From Syntrophaceae bacterium UBA2210 (GTDB lineage: Bacteria; Desulfobacterota; Syntrophia; Syntrophales; UBA2210): a DNA stretch of 17,486 bases. Position numbers and translations under genes: made by a program. The notes below the pieces were generated by a model. The model did not search any database and was not told the DNA's origin. It was given only the letters and a program-made list of their open reading frames with translations. Shown piece after piece: positions 1 to 6,702 of this stretch (positions are counted from its first letter, which is position 1; each line of letters begins with the position of its first letter). The stretch covers positions 1 through 17,486 of the forward strand of contig DCUQ01000028.1 in assembly GCA_002327865.1 (NCBI GenBank), in the 5' to 3' direction.

Positions 1-14
1 CCATTTTTTTCAAC

Positions 15-461
15 CTATCTCACAACCTCACCCATGTAAATATCGCACTCGAGCCCCACAAAGGCAGCGGCCGTCGCAAGCGCAACCCCGTGCTGGCCCG
101 CCCCCGTCTCCGCGATAATCTTTTTTTTGCCCATCTTTTTCGCGAGCAGAGCCTCTCCGAGGCAATGATTTATCTTGTGCGCTCCGGTATGATTCAAGTC
201 CTCTCGCTTAAAATATATGCGCGCTCCGCCATATTTTTCCGAAAGACTCTTTGCGTAGAAGACGGGGCTGGGTCTCCCTACATAGTTTTTATACAATGCT
301 GACAGTTCTTCCTTAAAATACGCATCGTCTTTTATTTGTCCGTATGCTGCCGTGATTTCATCAAGCACTTTCTGTATCTGCGGCGGGACAAAACTCCCAC
401 CATATGAGCCGAAGTATCCCGCCTTATCGGGCATTTCCACTAATCCTGAACTCGTGTTCAT
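15..461 (-). pseudogene. trpB: Tryptophan synthase beta chain, N-terminal part, cut by an in-frame stop
   Basis: TrpB is the PLP-dependent beta subunit that joins indole and serine to make tryptophan. The visible 148 residues carry the family N-terminus: [12 protein letters not shown] near residues 16-26, the PLP-lysine motif HTGAHKIN with Lys at about 96, and [10 protein letters not shown] near 118-127. After IYMGEV the frame runs into VR and a TAG stop at 17-15. The family normally continues with about 250 more residues, so the frame is broken here or the sequence contains an indel; an A7 run lies just downstream. I chose the ATG at 461 because GAGAGGAA (478-471) precedes it and the trpR stop lies 1 bp before it. 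An ATG at 491 is also in frame, but using it would place that ribosome site inside the coding region. The continuation lies outside the window, so pseudogene status is provisional. The family assignment itself is very safe. Confidence 0.8.
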
Positions 462-462
462 T

Positions 463-741
463 CTATTTGGTTCCTCTCTGGTACTTATCAAGTATTTTTT
501 TTGTGATCGAATTATCTTTCTTCAATATCTTCGACCCCCTGGTGATTTTGCAGAGGCTTATCCCATACTTTGCCGCTATGCTCCGTTGAGTGTAACCGGC
601 ATTAAGCTCTTGCAAAAGCTTCCAGCGAAGGTAAAAATCTTCAATTTCCTTAGGAGTGAGAATCTCTTCGATAAATGCCTTCATTTCCTCGAAATCAGAT
701 ATCCCGGCAAAGATCTCTATAAGCTCGTTTCCAGAAGCCAT
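463..741 (-). CDS. trpR: TrpR-family transcriptional repressor
   Basis: This 92-residue all-helical protein matches the Trp repressor family in length and layout. A leucine-rich N-terminal helical part is followed by a helix-turn-helix at about residues 48-73 ([22 protein letters not shown]). The ITRGS end of the recognition helix is the TrpR hallmark. TrpR binds L-tryptophan as co-repressor and blocks transcription of tryptophan genes. The ATG at 741 follows a strong GGGAGG site. The gene ends 1 bp before the preferred trpB start, and its last codons contain the trpB ribosome site, so the two are probably one coupled unit. This resembles the chlamydial trpR-trpB order. A promoter and a perfect palindrome just upstream suggest autoregulation, which is an inference. 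A YerC/YecD-type regulator of the same superfamily is a less likely alternative. Confidence 0.88.
   Translation of the reverse strand: MASGNELIEIFAGISDFEEMKAFIEEILTPKEIEDFYLRWKLLQELNAGYTQRSIAAKYGISLCKITRGSKILKKDNSITKKILDKYQRGTK
471..479 (-). promoter_or_regulatory. trpB ribosome-binding site nested in the trpR 3' end
   Basis: Read on the minus strand, AGAGAGGAA is followed after about 11 bases by ATG at 461. The trpR stop TAG lies between them at 465-463. This site decides the trpB start at 461 rather than the in-frame ATG at 491 and implies translational coupling of trpB to trpR. Confidence 0.6.
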
Positions 742-753
742 TTTTCCCTCCCT

Positions 754-771
754 GTTTCTGCGGGCAGAAAC
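754..771. promoter_or_regulatory. Perfect palindrome upstream of trpR, candidate operator
   Basis: The minus strand reads GTTTCTGCCCGCAGAAAC: two perfect 8-base arms around a CC centre. It lies just upstream of the trpR GGGAGG site and overlaps the end of the proposed -10 hexamer. A bound repressor would block the promoter, so this is a candidate operator for TrpR autoregulation. It lacks the CTAG centre of the E. coli trp operator. It could instead form a hairpin in the trpR 5' leader. The palindrome is seen directly; its function is inferred. Confidence 0.5.
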
Positions 772-797
772 ATATATAAACAGATCACAAATAGCAA
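769..797 (-). promoter_or_regulatory. Candidate sigma-70-type promoter for trpR-trpB
   Basis: On the minus strand TTGCTA (797-792) and TATGTT (774-769) are separated by 17 bases, and each matches the consensus at four of six positions. The site lies about 30 bp upstream of the trpR ATG and overlaps the palindrome at 754-771. It is a weak prediction by eye, strengthened only by its position. Confidence 0.4.
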
Positions 798-979
798 GTT
801 ATTTCTTAGAGATGAAGCGGCCGGGCTACATGACCGGATCCTGACCGGACAGATTCGATAATTGACACGTTTAAAAATGCCTAAACCCCGGGAAGGGGAA
901 AGAGGGGTATGGTTTGTATGAATGCGGCTCCTTGAAACGACCCGGCGGGAGTAACGGTAACAGGGAATTCAGTATACTA

Positions 980-1750
980 CTACAGGTCTTTGTTTATCAC
1001 CTCTCTGACTCTTTTTATAAGTTCTTCCCTCGTTTCATAACTGTATTCCGTAACGGGAATAGGCTCGTGTATTATCAGCTTCATACTGCCGGGCATTATC
1101 CGGAGACTCTTTTTAGGCAATATGCTTCTCCCTCCCACCACAGTTACCGGCAGTATCGGCACCTTTGCCTCCAGCGCCATAACAAAACCGCCTTTCTTAA
1201 ATGGCTGGAGTCTCCCATCCGGGCTTCTTGTACCTTCGGGGAAAAAAACTATCGAAGAACCGGACCGTATCTTTTCACCCGCCGTTTTCAGGCTCTCCCT
1301 AGCCTTTTCAGAACTTCCCCTGTCGATATAAATATGGCCGACCCTTTCGCACGCTGTCCCGAATACGGGCGTTTTACGGAGTTCGATTTTCATCACCCAT
1401 TGCAAACGCATGGGAAGATAACCTATCAGGGCAAGCACATCATAATAGCTCTGATGATTTGCCATAACTATATATGGCTGATTTTTATCTATGAATTCGT
1501 TCCCGCTTACTGCCACATCGACGCCCGACATCCAGAGATTGAACCTGGCCCAGCATGAACTCAGAAAGGCAACCCAATTCCCCCGGGAATCAAGATATGC
1601 GGAAATTACGCACAAAATACAGGCAATAAAAGTGCTCAGCGCAATCAGAGCGAGAAGGATCGGACGATATACAGAAAAGATGAGATCGATTGCTTTCTTT
1701 TTTGTCTGCTCCCCTGTAAATTTACAAGCGGCAAAATTAATATTCGGCAC
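980..1750 (-). CDS. plsC: 1-acyl-sn-glycerol-3-phosphate acyltransferase (PlsC family)
   Basis: This membrane enzyme transfers an acyl chain to lysophosphatidic acid to form phosphatidic acid, the second acylation in phospholipid synthesis. The 256-residue protein has the family blocks in order: the catalytic NHxxxxD motif as NHQSYYD at 98-104, GHIYIDRGS at about 138-146, FPEGTRS at 170-176, and VPILPVTVVG at 197-206. A hydrophobic segment at about residues 27-52 should anchor it in the inner membrane. The start is GTG at 1750 with AAGGAG seven bases upstream, and an in-frame TGA lies a few codons before it. It sits 191 bp downstream of the glycosyltransferase at 1942-2856, with a candidate promoter between them, so it may be transcribed separately. 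A lyso-ornithine or other glycerolipid acyltransferase cannot be ruled out. Confidence 0.93.
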   Translation of the reverse strand: MPNINFAACKFTGEQTKKKAIDLIFSVYRPILLALIALSTFIACILCVISAYLDSRGNWVAFLSSCWARFNLWMSGVDVAVSGNEFIDKNQPYIVMANHQSYYDVLALIGYLPMRLQWVMKIELRKTPVFGTACERVGHIYIDRGSSEKARESLKTAGEKIRSGSSIVFFPEGTRSPDGRLQPFKKGGFVMALEAKVPILPVTVVGGRSILPKKSLRIMPGSMKLIIHEPIPVTEYSYETREELIKRVREVINKDL

Positions 1751-1789
1751 GAAGTAACTCCTTTTTCGTCAACACATTCCATCACGCGT

Positions 1790-1801
1790 CTATCGCTTCA
1801 T
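1790..1801 (-). other. Three-codon mini-ORF (MKR) in the plsC leader
   Basis: On the minus strand GGAGGAAA is followed directly by ATG AAG CGA TAG, a very short frame with a ribosome site as good as that of plsC itself. It lies about 40 bp upstream of the plsC GTG. It may be chance, or it may be a minimal upstream ORF affecting plsC translation. There is no supporting evidence beyond the sequence. Confidence 0.25.
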
Positions 1802-1838
1802 TTTCCTCCGGAATCCCTTAAAGTATCAAATGTTTTTC

Positions 1839-1868
1839 TATATAATCCTAAATCCATGAACAAGGCAA
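1839..1868 (-). promoter_or_regulatory. Weak candidate promoter for plsC
   Basis: On the minus strand TTGCCT (1868-1863) and TATATA (1844-1839) are 18 bases apart, in the 191 bp gap between the glycosyltransferase and plsC. Each matches consensus at about four of six positions. Predicted by eye only. Confidence 0.3.
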
Positions 1869-1941
1869 GACATATTGCGGAATAGTTGTGCCCCGGCAAT
1901 GGTGAGTCCTCTATGCCTGAGCGAACTTCGATCGAAAACCG

Positions 1942-2856
1942 CTATGGACAGCCCTTCAGATGCCATAGAATAAGCCTGGAATAGACGATCCATTTACCCC
2001 TGATTTCCCTGCTCATACCCACCGTCAGTACGTATGCTATAGAGGTTAAAACCCAGTTTATAATCAATCGAACATAAATAATACTTCTGATCGCGATATC
2101 ATAAACACGTCCTCTCCATTTAGCAAAAAACCTGTACCGTGATCGATAAAATTCTATTCGAGACCGGATATTTGTCCCGATACTTTTGCCCTGCAGATGG
2201 TAGATCATGGCCGAAGGGACATGGTAGACGCGCCAGCCGGCGACTCGCATTTGAAGCGCCCAGTCAGTCTCTTCGAAGAAAAAGAAGTAGCGTTCGTCAA
2301 ATACCCCTACCTCATCCATGGCTTTCTTCCGTACCATGACACAGGCACCGATAACCGATTCAACCGCCAGTGGTTTTTCATGCTTATATCTCTTGCTCGG
2401 GTATTTACGGGGAAACAGATATTCGAGAAAAGATATATTAAAAAGAAGCGTGAAGATCGTGGGGAAATTCGCTATTGAATTCTGTCTGCTTCCGTCCCGG
2501 TCCAAAAGCTGTCCACCGGCCATGGCTGCCTCTTCATGATTTTCCATAAAGGTGAACAGTTCGTGCACTGCGTTCTCAGTCAGGACGGCGTCTGTATTGA
2601 GCAAAAGGGCATAACGCCCTTTCATGACGGCAAATGCCTGGTTGTTGGCTGCTCCGAATCCCCGGTTTTCACTGTTTTCTATAATAACGACATCGGTGAA
2701 CTCTTCTGTTACCATGGCGACACTGCCGTCATTAGACGCATTATCCACCACGATAACTTCAAACTTTACATCTTTAACTGTTTGATAAACGGATTTCAGA
2801 CAATCGCGTAGAAGATCTTTTGTGTTCCAGTTTACTATAACGATTGAAATATCCAT
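1942..2856 (-). CDS. Family 2 glycosyltransferase, rhamnosyltransferase-like (WbbL type)
   Basis: This 304-residue GT-A-fold enzyme probably adds a sugar from a nucleotide donor to a lipid-linked glycan on the cytoplasmic side of the inner membrane. It opens with the GT2 strand ISIVIVNWNTKDLL, then VIVVDNASNDGS at about 34-45, and has the NTD form of the DxD metal and nucleotide motif at 87-89. The segment GVFDERYFFFFEETDW followed by MRVAGW is typical of the WbbL/rhamnosyltransferase branch. A hydrophobic stretch near the C-terminus (VRLIINWVLTSIAYVLTV) suggests membrane association. The ATG at 2856 lies 12 bp after the stop of the WaaE-like gene, so the two are likely co-transcribed. Donor and acceptor cannot be read from the sequence; rhamnose is only the commonest donor in this branch. 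Confidence 0.88.
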   Translation of the reverse strand: MDISIVIVNWNTKDLLRDCLKSVYQTVKDVKFEVIVVDNASNDGSVAMVTEEFTDVVIIENSENRGFGAANNQAFAVMKGRYALLLNTDAVLTENAVHELFTFMENHEEAAMAGGQLLDRDGSRQNSIANFPTIFTLLFNISFLEYLFPRKYPSKRYKHEKPLAVESVIGACVMVRKKAMDEVGVFDERYFFFFEETDWALQMRVAGWRVYHVPSAMIYHLQGKSIGTNIRSRIEFYRSRYRFFAKWRGRVYDIAIRSIIYVRLIINWVLTSIAYVLTVGMSREIRGKWIVYSRLILWHLKGCP

Positions 2857-2868
2857 GCGACCGGGGTC

Positions 2869-3648
2869 CTAACGAATCTTACCGGGAAACCCGGCCTGCT
2901 TGCAAAGTGCGCTCAACTTGGCATATTTAAAAAATTTGTTAACCGCATCGGTAACAGAAATAGTAAACCCCTGCGTTCCGTCGAGAACACCGAGCTTCAG
3001 GAAGTAGCTCTGAATAAACGCCAGGGCTGCCCTGCACGAAGCCGACCAGACTGTTGCCCTCCGGCCTTCACGAAAGGCCTCCCAGGCTCCCAGTGTCGAA
3101 TAATGATCGATCTTGATCAGAATCCTGCTCAGATCGCTTTCGGTGAAATGCTCTATGGGTACATCCAGCGCTTTTACCGTACCGTCGACTTCCACCGATT
3201 CATGAACCGCTGCGGCAGTCATCCGCCCGCGCTCTTTCAGAAAAAGCCGGACAATTCTGTCCCCTCCCCAGATATGTTTAAGCCGGCGGCCCTGAAACCA
3301 GTTGTTCCTTGGAAAACTGTACCCTGCTATATCGTTATTATCCTTTGATACGATATCTCCGATAACGAGAGCTGTCTCGGGCGCGATCCGTTCATCGGCG
3401 TCTAGAACCAGTATCCACCGTTGCTTACATCTGTCTATGGCAAACTGTTTCTGAGGACCGAACCCCCGCCACTTTTCGACAAACACCTCGCACCCGAAGG
3501 AAGAAGCAATATTCACAGTGTCATCCGTACTGCCCGAATCCACGACAACAATCTGATCCGCGAACCGCACACTCTCGAGACAGGCGGATATGTTCTTCGC
3601 CTCATCTTTTGTGATAATGGCCACTGAAAGAGGTTTTTTTTCATTCAT
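2869..3648 (-). CDS. Family 2 glycosyltransferase, WaaE/KdtX-like (LPS core)
   Basis: WaaE/KdtX-type enzymes add glucose or a related sugar to the heptose of the LPS inner core. This 259-residue protein shows the branch signature: SVAIITKDEAKNI at 8-20, VVVDSGSTDDT at about 34-44, then GFGPQKQFAID at 62-72 and VLDADER at 81-87, where DAD is the metal-binding DxD. FPRNNWFQGR and an IKHIWGG-like segment (here LKHIWGGDR) are also typical. The ATG at 3648 is preceded by AGGTGA at a rather long distance. The gene is divergent from GT2 copy A, with 120 bp between their starts. It is the first gene of a minus-strand pair with the gene at 1942-2856. Its first codons recur as a broken stub at 6616-6702. 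The family is clear; the exact sugar is not. Confidence 0.9.
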   Translation of the reverse strand: MNEKKPLSVAIITKDEAKNISACLESVRFADQIVVVDSGSTDDTVNIASSFGCEVFVEKWRGFGPQKQFAIDRCKQRWILVLDADERIAPETALVIGDIVSKDNNDIAGYSFPRNNWFQGRRLKHIWGGDRIVRLFLKERGRMTAAAVHESVEVDGTVKALDVPIEHFTESDLSRILIKIDHYSTLGAWEAFREGRRATVWSASCRAALAFIQSYFLKLGVLDGTQGFTISVTDAVNKFFKYAKLSALCKQAGFPGKIR

Positions 3649-3768
3649 TGTTTGATAAAATCACCTGAATCATGCTAGAGGTGATACCTACATATCACAG
3701 TTATAACTCGATTAAAACAATGATTTTTCTGTTAATCCGCTGTGATATCTTTCCCGTCCGGAGAGCAC
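3649..3768. promoter_or_regulatory. Divergent intergenic region with an inverted repeat
   Basis: These 120 bp separate the WaaE-like gene (minus) from GT2 copy A (plus) and must hold promoters in both directions. GTGATA-N6-TATCAC at 3681-3698 is a perfect six-base inverted repeat, and TGTGATAT recurs at 3741-3748. Much of the region is preserved in the second copy at 6703-6825, but the inverted repeat is not. I could not find a convincing -35/-10 pair in either direction. Confidence 0.4.
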
Positions 3769-4629
3769 ATGATAGTAGACATAATTATTCCGACTTATAA
3801 CAGGCCTACTCTTTTGAAGGAAACACTCGAGAGCGTCGCCGGGCAGACATACCCGAACTGGGTATGCTGGATTGTTGAAGACGGGGATACGCAAGATACA
3901 TGTGAAACCGTAAAACCCTTTCTGGAAGACAACCGATTCAGATATCTGACGGGAGAACACTCCGGATTCCCGGCCGCTCCTCGAAATCGCGGCATCAGCA
4001 AGGGAAATGCCGGTTACATTGCGTTTCTGGACGACGATGATCTCTGGTTGCCGGAGAAACTGGAAAAACAGGTGGCGTTTCTGGACTGTCATCCGGAATG
4101 CGTACTGCTGGGATGTAACGCTTTCTACTGGTCTAATAAAGATCACTGGGGGAAATGTCCCCTGTACTTCAGAAAAAATGTACTGGGAAAAATCGGATAT
4201 GAAAAGATGATTGAACAAGATTATCTGATCCATTCTTCCGTGATACTGCGGCGAACAGCCCTCGAAAAGGCAGGTTTGTATAACGAAACACTCGATCCTC
4301 CATTGGGAGAGGATTATGAAGCATGGTTACGGGTCGGAGCCCTGGGTGAAATATGGGCACTGCCGGAACCTTACGTTGTGTACCGGGCAACTCCTCAGAC
4401 ATATTATCCAAAACTGGACCGCGAACAACGTTACCGGGCGGCGGCGAATATCCTGGAATCCGCCTTGAACGGTGTAGGAGGTGTTCCAAGCCCTCTTTCT
4501 TATCCGGGAAACGAGCACCTCGCGATTGCGTGCCGCAGTGAAATAGATTTTTATCGTGCCGGCCCCCGTTTCCTGGGCAGATTCCGGCATGGGATATCGT
4601 CTAAGATCAAAGCCCTGCTTCATCCTTAA
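3769..4629 (+). CDS. Family 2 glycosyltransferase, copy A of a duplicated pair
   Basis: This 286-residue cytoplasmic GT-A transferase begins directly with the donor-binding strand VDIIIPTYNRP. It continues with SVAGQTYPNWVCWIVEDG at about 22-39, the PRNRGIS segment at 71-77, and the acidic DDDD motif at 88-91 that would bind metal and nucleotide. LGEDYEAWLRVG at 179-190 is the usual acceptor-side ED motif of the family. I chose ATG 3769 over the in-frame GTG at 3742 because GGAGAG precedes it by five bases and the paralogue at 6826 starts at the same residue. It is about 72% identical to copy B without gaps. The next gene's ribosome site overlaps its stop codon. Donor and acceptor are unknown. 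Two divergent copies side by side suggest two similar but distinct linkages, or redundancy. Confidence 0.9.
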   Translation: MIVDIIIPTYNRPTLLKETLESVAGQTYPNWVCWIVEDGDTQDTCETVKPFLEDNRFRYLTGEHSGFPAAPRNRGISKGNAGYIAFLDDDDLWLPEKLEKQVAFLDCHPECVLLGCNAFYWSNKDHWGKCPLYFRKNVLGKIGYEKMIEQDYLIHSSVILRRTALEKAGLYNETLDPPLGEDYEAWLRVGALGEIWALPEPYVVYRATPQTYYPKLDREQRYRAAANILESALNGVGGVPSPLSYPGNEHLAIACRSEIDFYRAGPRFLGRFRHGISSKIKALLHP

Positions 4630-4640
4630 GGTGAAAACAG

Positions 4641-5612
4641 TTGCAACGGTTTCTCAATTCGGTTTTTAACCTTGTCATGCTGCGTTTCGATCGCACACTC
4701 CGGAGAGTGAAAAACATCCGGAAACGGGATGCGTCTGCGGAGCTGTACGATTCACCTGTAAGGCGTGCATCCAAGCACAGCGAATTCCCCGCCGAATGCA
4801 TTGTTTTTTCAAAAGACAGAGCATTCCAGCTTCATGCGCTCCTGTCCTCCTGCACTGAAATGGTTACGCCGGGTATTCCGATACACGTCTTGTATCACAC
4901 TTCGGCTCATACACATCGACAGGCATACGACGAAGTGATAAAAATATTTCTTGATAACAGTAATATCTCGTTTACAAAGCAGCATTCGGACACGTCGTTC
5001 CGCCATGATCTCATGTTATTATTGCGATCCGTAGAATCGGAAAATATTTTTTTTCTGGTAGACGACGTGGTTTTTATAGAAGAGTTTGATATAAAAGATT
5101 TTTCGCAGTTCAACACCGATACATTCGTCCCGACACTGCGCATGGGACTGAACCTGACAGACTGCTATACACTTCGGGAAAAACAGCCTTTGCCCGTATT
5201 CACACCCGGCATTATAAAGGATAAAGACAAGATAACATGGCACTGGCATCGCGGCTCCTGCGATTGGGCTTATCCCGTCTCCCTGGACGGGCATCTCTTT
5301 TCAACGCGGGAGATAACCACCATGATACAATCGATTGATTTTTCAGCCCCGAACACCCTGGAGGACCGGCTTCAAAAATTCCGCAGGTTTTTCCTGTCCC
5401 GCATGGGCGTGGGTTACAAAAAATCAAAGATCGTGAACATTCCATGTAATAAAGTTCAGACAGAGAATAAAAACCTGTGCGGGGATATACATCAGGATTA
5501 CCTGCTGGAACAGTGGAACAGGGGGCTGCAAATGGATTATCGAAGCTTGTATGGCTTTTACAATGTCAGCGCGCATCAGGAGATACCTTTTAAATATAAA
5601 AAACGATCCTGA
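4641..5612 (+). CDS. Unusual GT-A-like glycosyltransferase-related protein
   Basis: This 323-residue protein is not a standard GT2, but looks like a divergent nucleotide-sugar-binding fold. IVFSKDRAFQLHALLSS at 54-70 resembles the first GT-A strand and helix, and FFLVDDVVFIEEF at 137-149 resembles a DxD strand. WHWHRGSCDWAYPVSLDGHLF at 200-220 is rich in aromatic, His and Asp residues and may be the acceptor site. I recall similar hypothetical proteins in glycan clusters but cannot name a curated family. The start is TTG at 4641 with AAGGTGA six bases upstream; that site overlaps the stop of GT2 copy A, implying coupling. An in-frame ATG at 4677 lacks a ribosome site. A basic stretch (residues about 14-45) precedes the fold and could be membrane-peripheral. 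Function as a transferase is inferred. Confidence 0.75.
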   Translation: MQRFLNSVFNLVMLRFDRTLRRVKNIRKRDASAELYDSPVRRASKHSEFPAECIVFSKDRAFQLHALLSSCTEMVTPGIPIHVLYHTSAHTHRQAYDEVIKIFLDNSNISFTKQHSDTSFRHDLMLLLRSVESENIFFLVDDVVFIEEFDIKDFSQFNTDTFVPTLRMGLNLTDCYTLREKQPLPVFTPGIIKDKDKITWHWHRGSCDWAYPVSLDGHLFSTREITTMIQSIDFSAPNTLEDRLQKFRRFFLSRMGVGYKKSKIVNIPCNKVQTENKNLCGDIHQDYLLEQWNRGLQMDYRSLYGFYNVSAHQEIPFKYKKRS

Positions 5613-5713
5613 TAAAAACCCGTTACGCCCGCATCCATCCGGCGTCATTATCACGGATAATGGATCAATCTCCTGGAAATACAGAGAAGAGAACAGTCAC
5701 AGAGAAAGAACCG

Positions 5714-6475
5714 ATGATCGACGTTTTTATAACATTCCACAAAAAAGACAGCCTTGCATTGCCTCTTTGCCTACGATCCATATCACGATATCTGACCCCC
5801 AAACCGGGCAGGATCACCATCGTATCGGATGATATACCCGGAAATTTATTAACCAGATATGAATTAAATCATATTCATGAATCATCCGTGTTCAAGGGTT
5901 TGCCCCGCACGGCGATGCCAAAGATATGCTGTAACGGCGAAGACCGCACCGGCTGGTATTTTCAGCAATTCCTGAAGTGGGGAGTAAGCAGATATTCCGG
6001 GACAGAAGACTATGCCGTTATCGACGCCGACACAATATTTATTAAACCGGTGACGTTAATCGAAAGCGGCAAATACGTTTTTTACAGGCGCGATAACTAC
6101 CACCGGCCATATTTCAACACATATGAAAAACTGTTCGGGTATTTTCCTGAGAAGCAGTTGTCATACATAGCTGATTTTATGGTTTTTAACACAGGAATCA
6201 TAAACGAAATCATAACCCGGATCGAAACAGCAGACAACGCCTCGAAATGGTATGAGATCATATTGAACACAATCGACAGGAAAGAACTAAGCTCTTTTTC
6301 GGAATTCGAAACATACGGCTATTACATGAGCAGATATCACCCCGGCCTCTTCAAATCGGCGGGTTACCGTAACAAGATATTACAGAAAGAAACGATACCC
6401 TGCCATATCTTCAACACAATCCGTTGCAGACTCGGAGGATATACATCGATTTCTTACCACTGTTACGAGAGATAA
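5714..6475 (+). CDS. DUF6492-like putative glycosyltransferase
   Basis: The 253-residue product (271 if it starts at the in-frame ATG 5660) looks like the DUF6492 group of GT-A-like proteins found in polysaccharide loci. From Met 5714 it opens with the strand IDVFITFHKKDS and has GWYFQQFLK at 80-88, a very characteristic segment of that group. AVIDADTIFIKPV at 101-113 supplies the DxD metal site. A later DFMVFNTGI and a FSEFETYGYYM motif also fit. I prefer 5714 because the fold begins there and the 18 extra residues of the longer form are hydrophilic and featureless, but neither start has a strong ribosome site. The gene lies about 100 bp after the previous gene on the same strand. No signal peptide is seen, so it should act in the cytoplasm. 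The substrate is unknown. Confidence 0.75.
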   Translation: MIDVFITFHKKDSLALPLCLRSISRYLTPKPGRITIVSDDIPGNLLTRYELNHIHESSVFKGLPRTAMPKICCNGEDRTGWYFQQFLKWGVSRYSGTEDYAVIDADTIFIKPVTLIESGKYVFYRRDNYHRPYFNTYEKLFGYFPEKQLSYIADFMVFNTGIINEIITRIETADNASKWYEIILNTIDRKELSSFSEFETYGYYMSRYHPGLFKSAGYRNKILQKETIPCHIFNTIRCRLGGYTSISYHCYER

Positions 6476-6615
6476 ACACCGATCGGAACGCAGCAGTAAT
6501 TTCCTGTATGCAGCGGGATCATGTCCGGGGGCATTAGCTGTTTCCATTCCCTGAAACTCTTTTAGAGATACCGGCGGCTTTACGCAATACCCCGGATTGC
6601 GAACTCTCTTTTACA

Positions 6616-6702
6616 CTAACTCAGGCAATTAAAGGCAGACTCTTTCAGTTTCATGCCTTCTGTTGTTTCATTCTTCGTGATAACGGCGGTTCTTTCATTC
6701 AT
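6616..6702 (-). pseudogene. Relic of a WaaE-like gene 5' end
   Basis: Reading the minus strand from ATG 6702 gives 28 codons and a TAG. The start, MNERTAVITKNETTE, matches the intact WaaE-like protein's MNEKKPLSVAIITKDEAKN once a few residues are deleted; the rest is unrelated. The stub lies in the same divergent position before GT2 copy B as the intact gene does before copy A, so it is what remains of that gene after segmental duplication. The surrounding 6476-6825 has no intact gene. Its left part (6476-6615) shows only a weak six-base stem, CGCAAT/ATTGCG at 6583-6601, followed by a T-rich tract, which might terminate the DUF6492-like gene. Confidence 0.7.

Larger units (their letters stand above)
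3601..4629. repeat. Segmental duplication, copy 1
   Basis: This unit spans the first codons of the WaaE-like gene, the divergent intergenic region and the whole of GT2 copy A. It recurs, diverged, at about 6661-7686. Shared landmarks outside the coding region are TCATTCATTGTTTGATAAA at the left end and GTTAATCCGCTGTGA at 3731-3745 (GTTAATCTGCTATGA in copy 2). The left boundary is approximate. Confidence 0.8.

Noticed and set aside
462..491. trpB start at ATG 491
   Set aside because: The 10-residue extension contains the ribosome site for ATG 461 and overlaps the trpR 3' end.
352..861. Long plus-strand open frame over trpR/trpB
   Set aside because: It is antisense to two confidently identified genes, has no recognisable motif and no ribosome site.
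862..867. Perfect TTGACA on the plus strand as a promoter -35
   Set aside because: No acceptable -10 lies 16-18 bases downstream and no plus-strand gene follows; the plus-strand open frame at 914-1558 is a shadow of plsC.
883..906. Terminator for plsC from the CCCC/GGGG run
   Set aside because: The stem is only about four base pairs and the T tract is interrupted; too weak to list.
1841..1846. Perfect TATAAT on the plus strand
   Set aside because: No -35 at proper distance and no plus-strand gene downstream; the same bases read on the minus strand fit a weak plsC promoter better.
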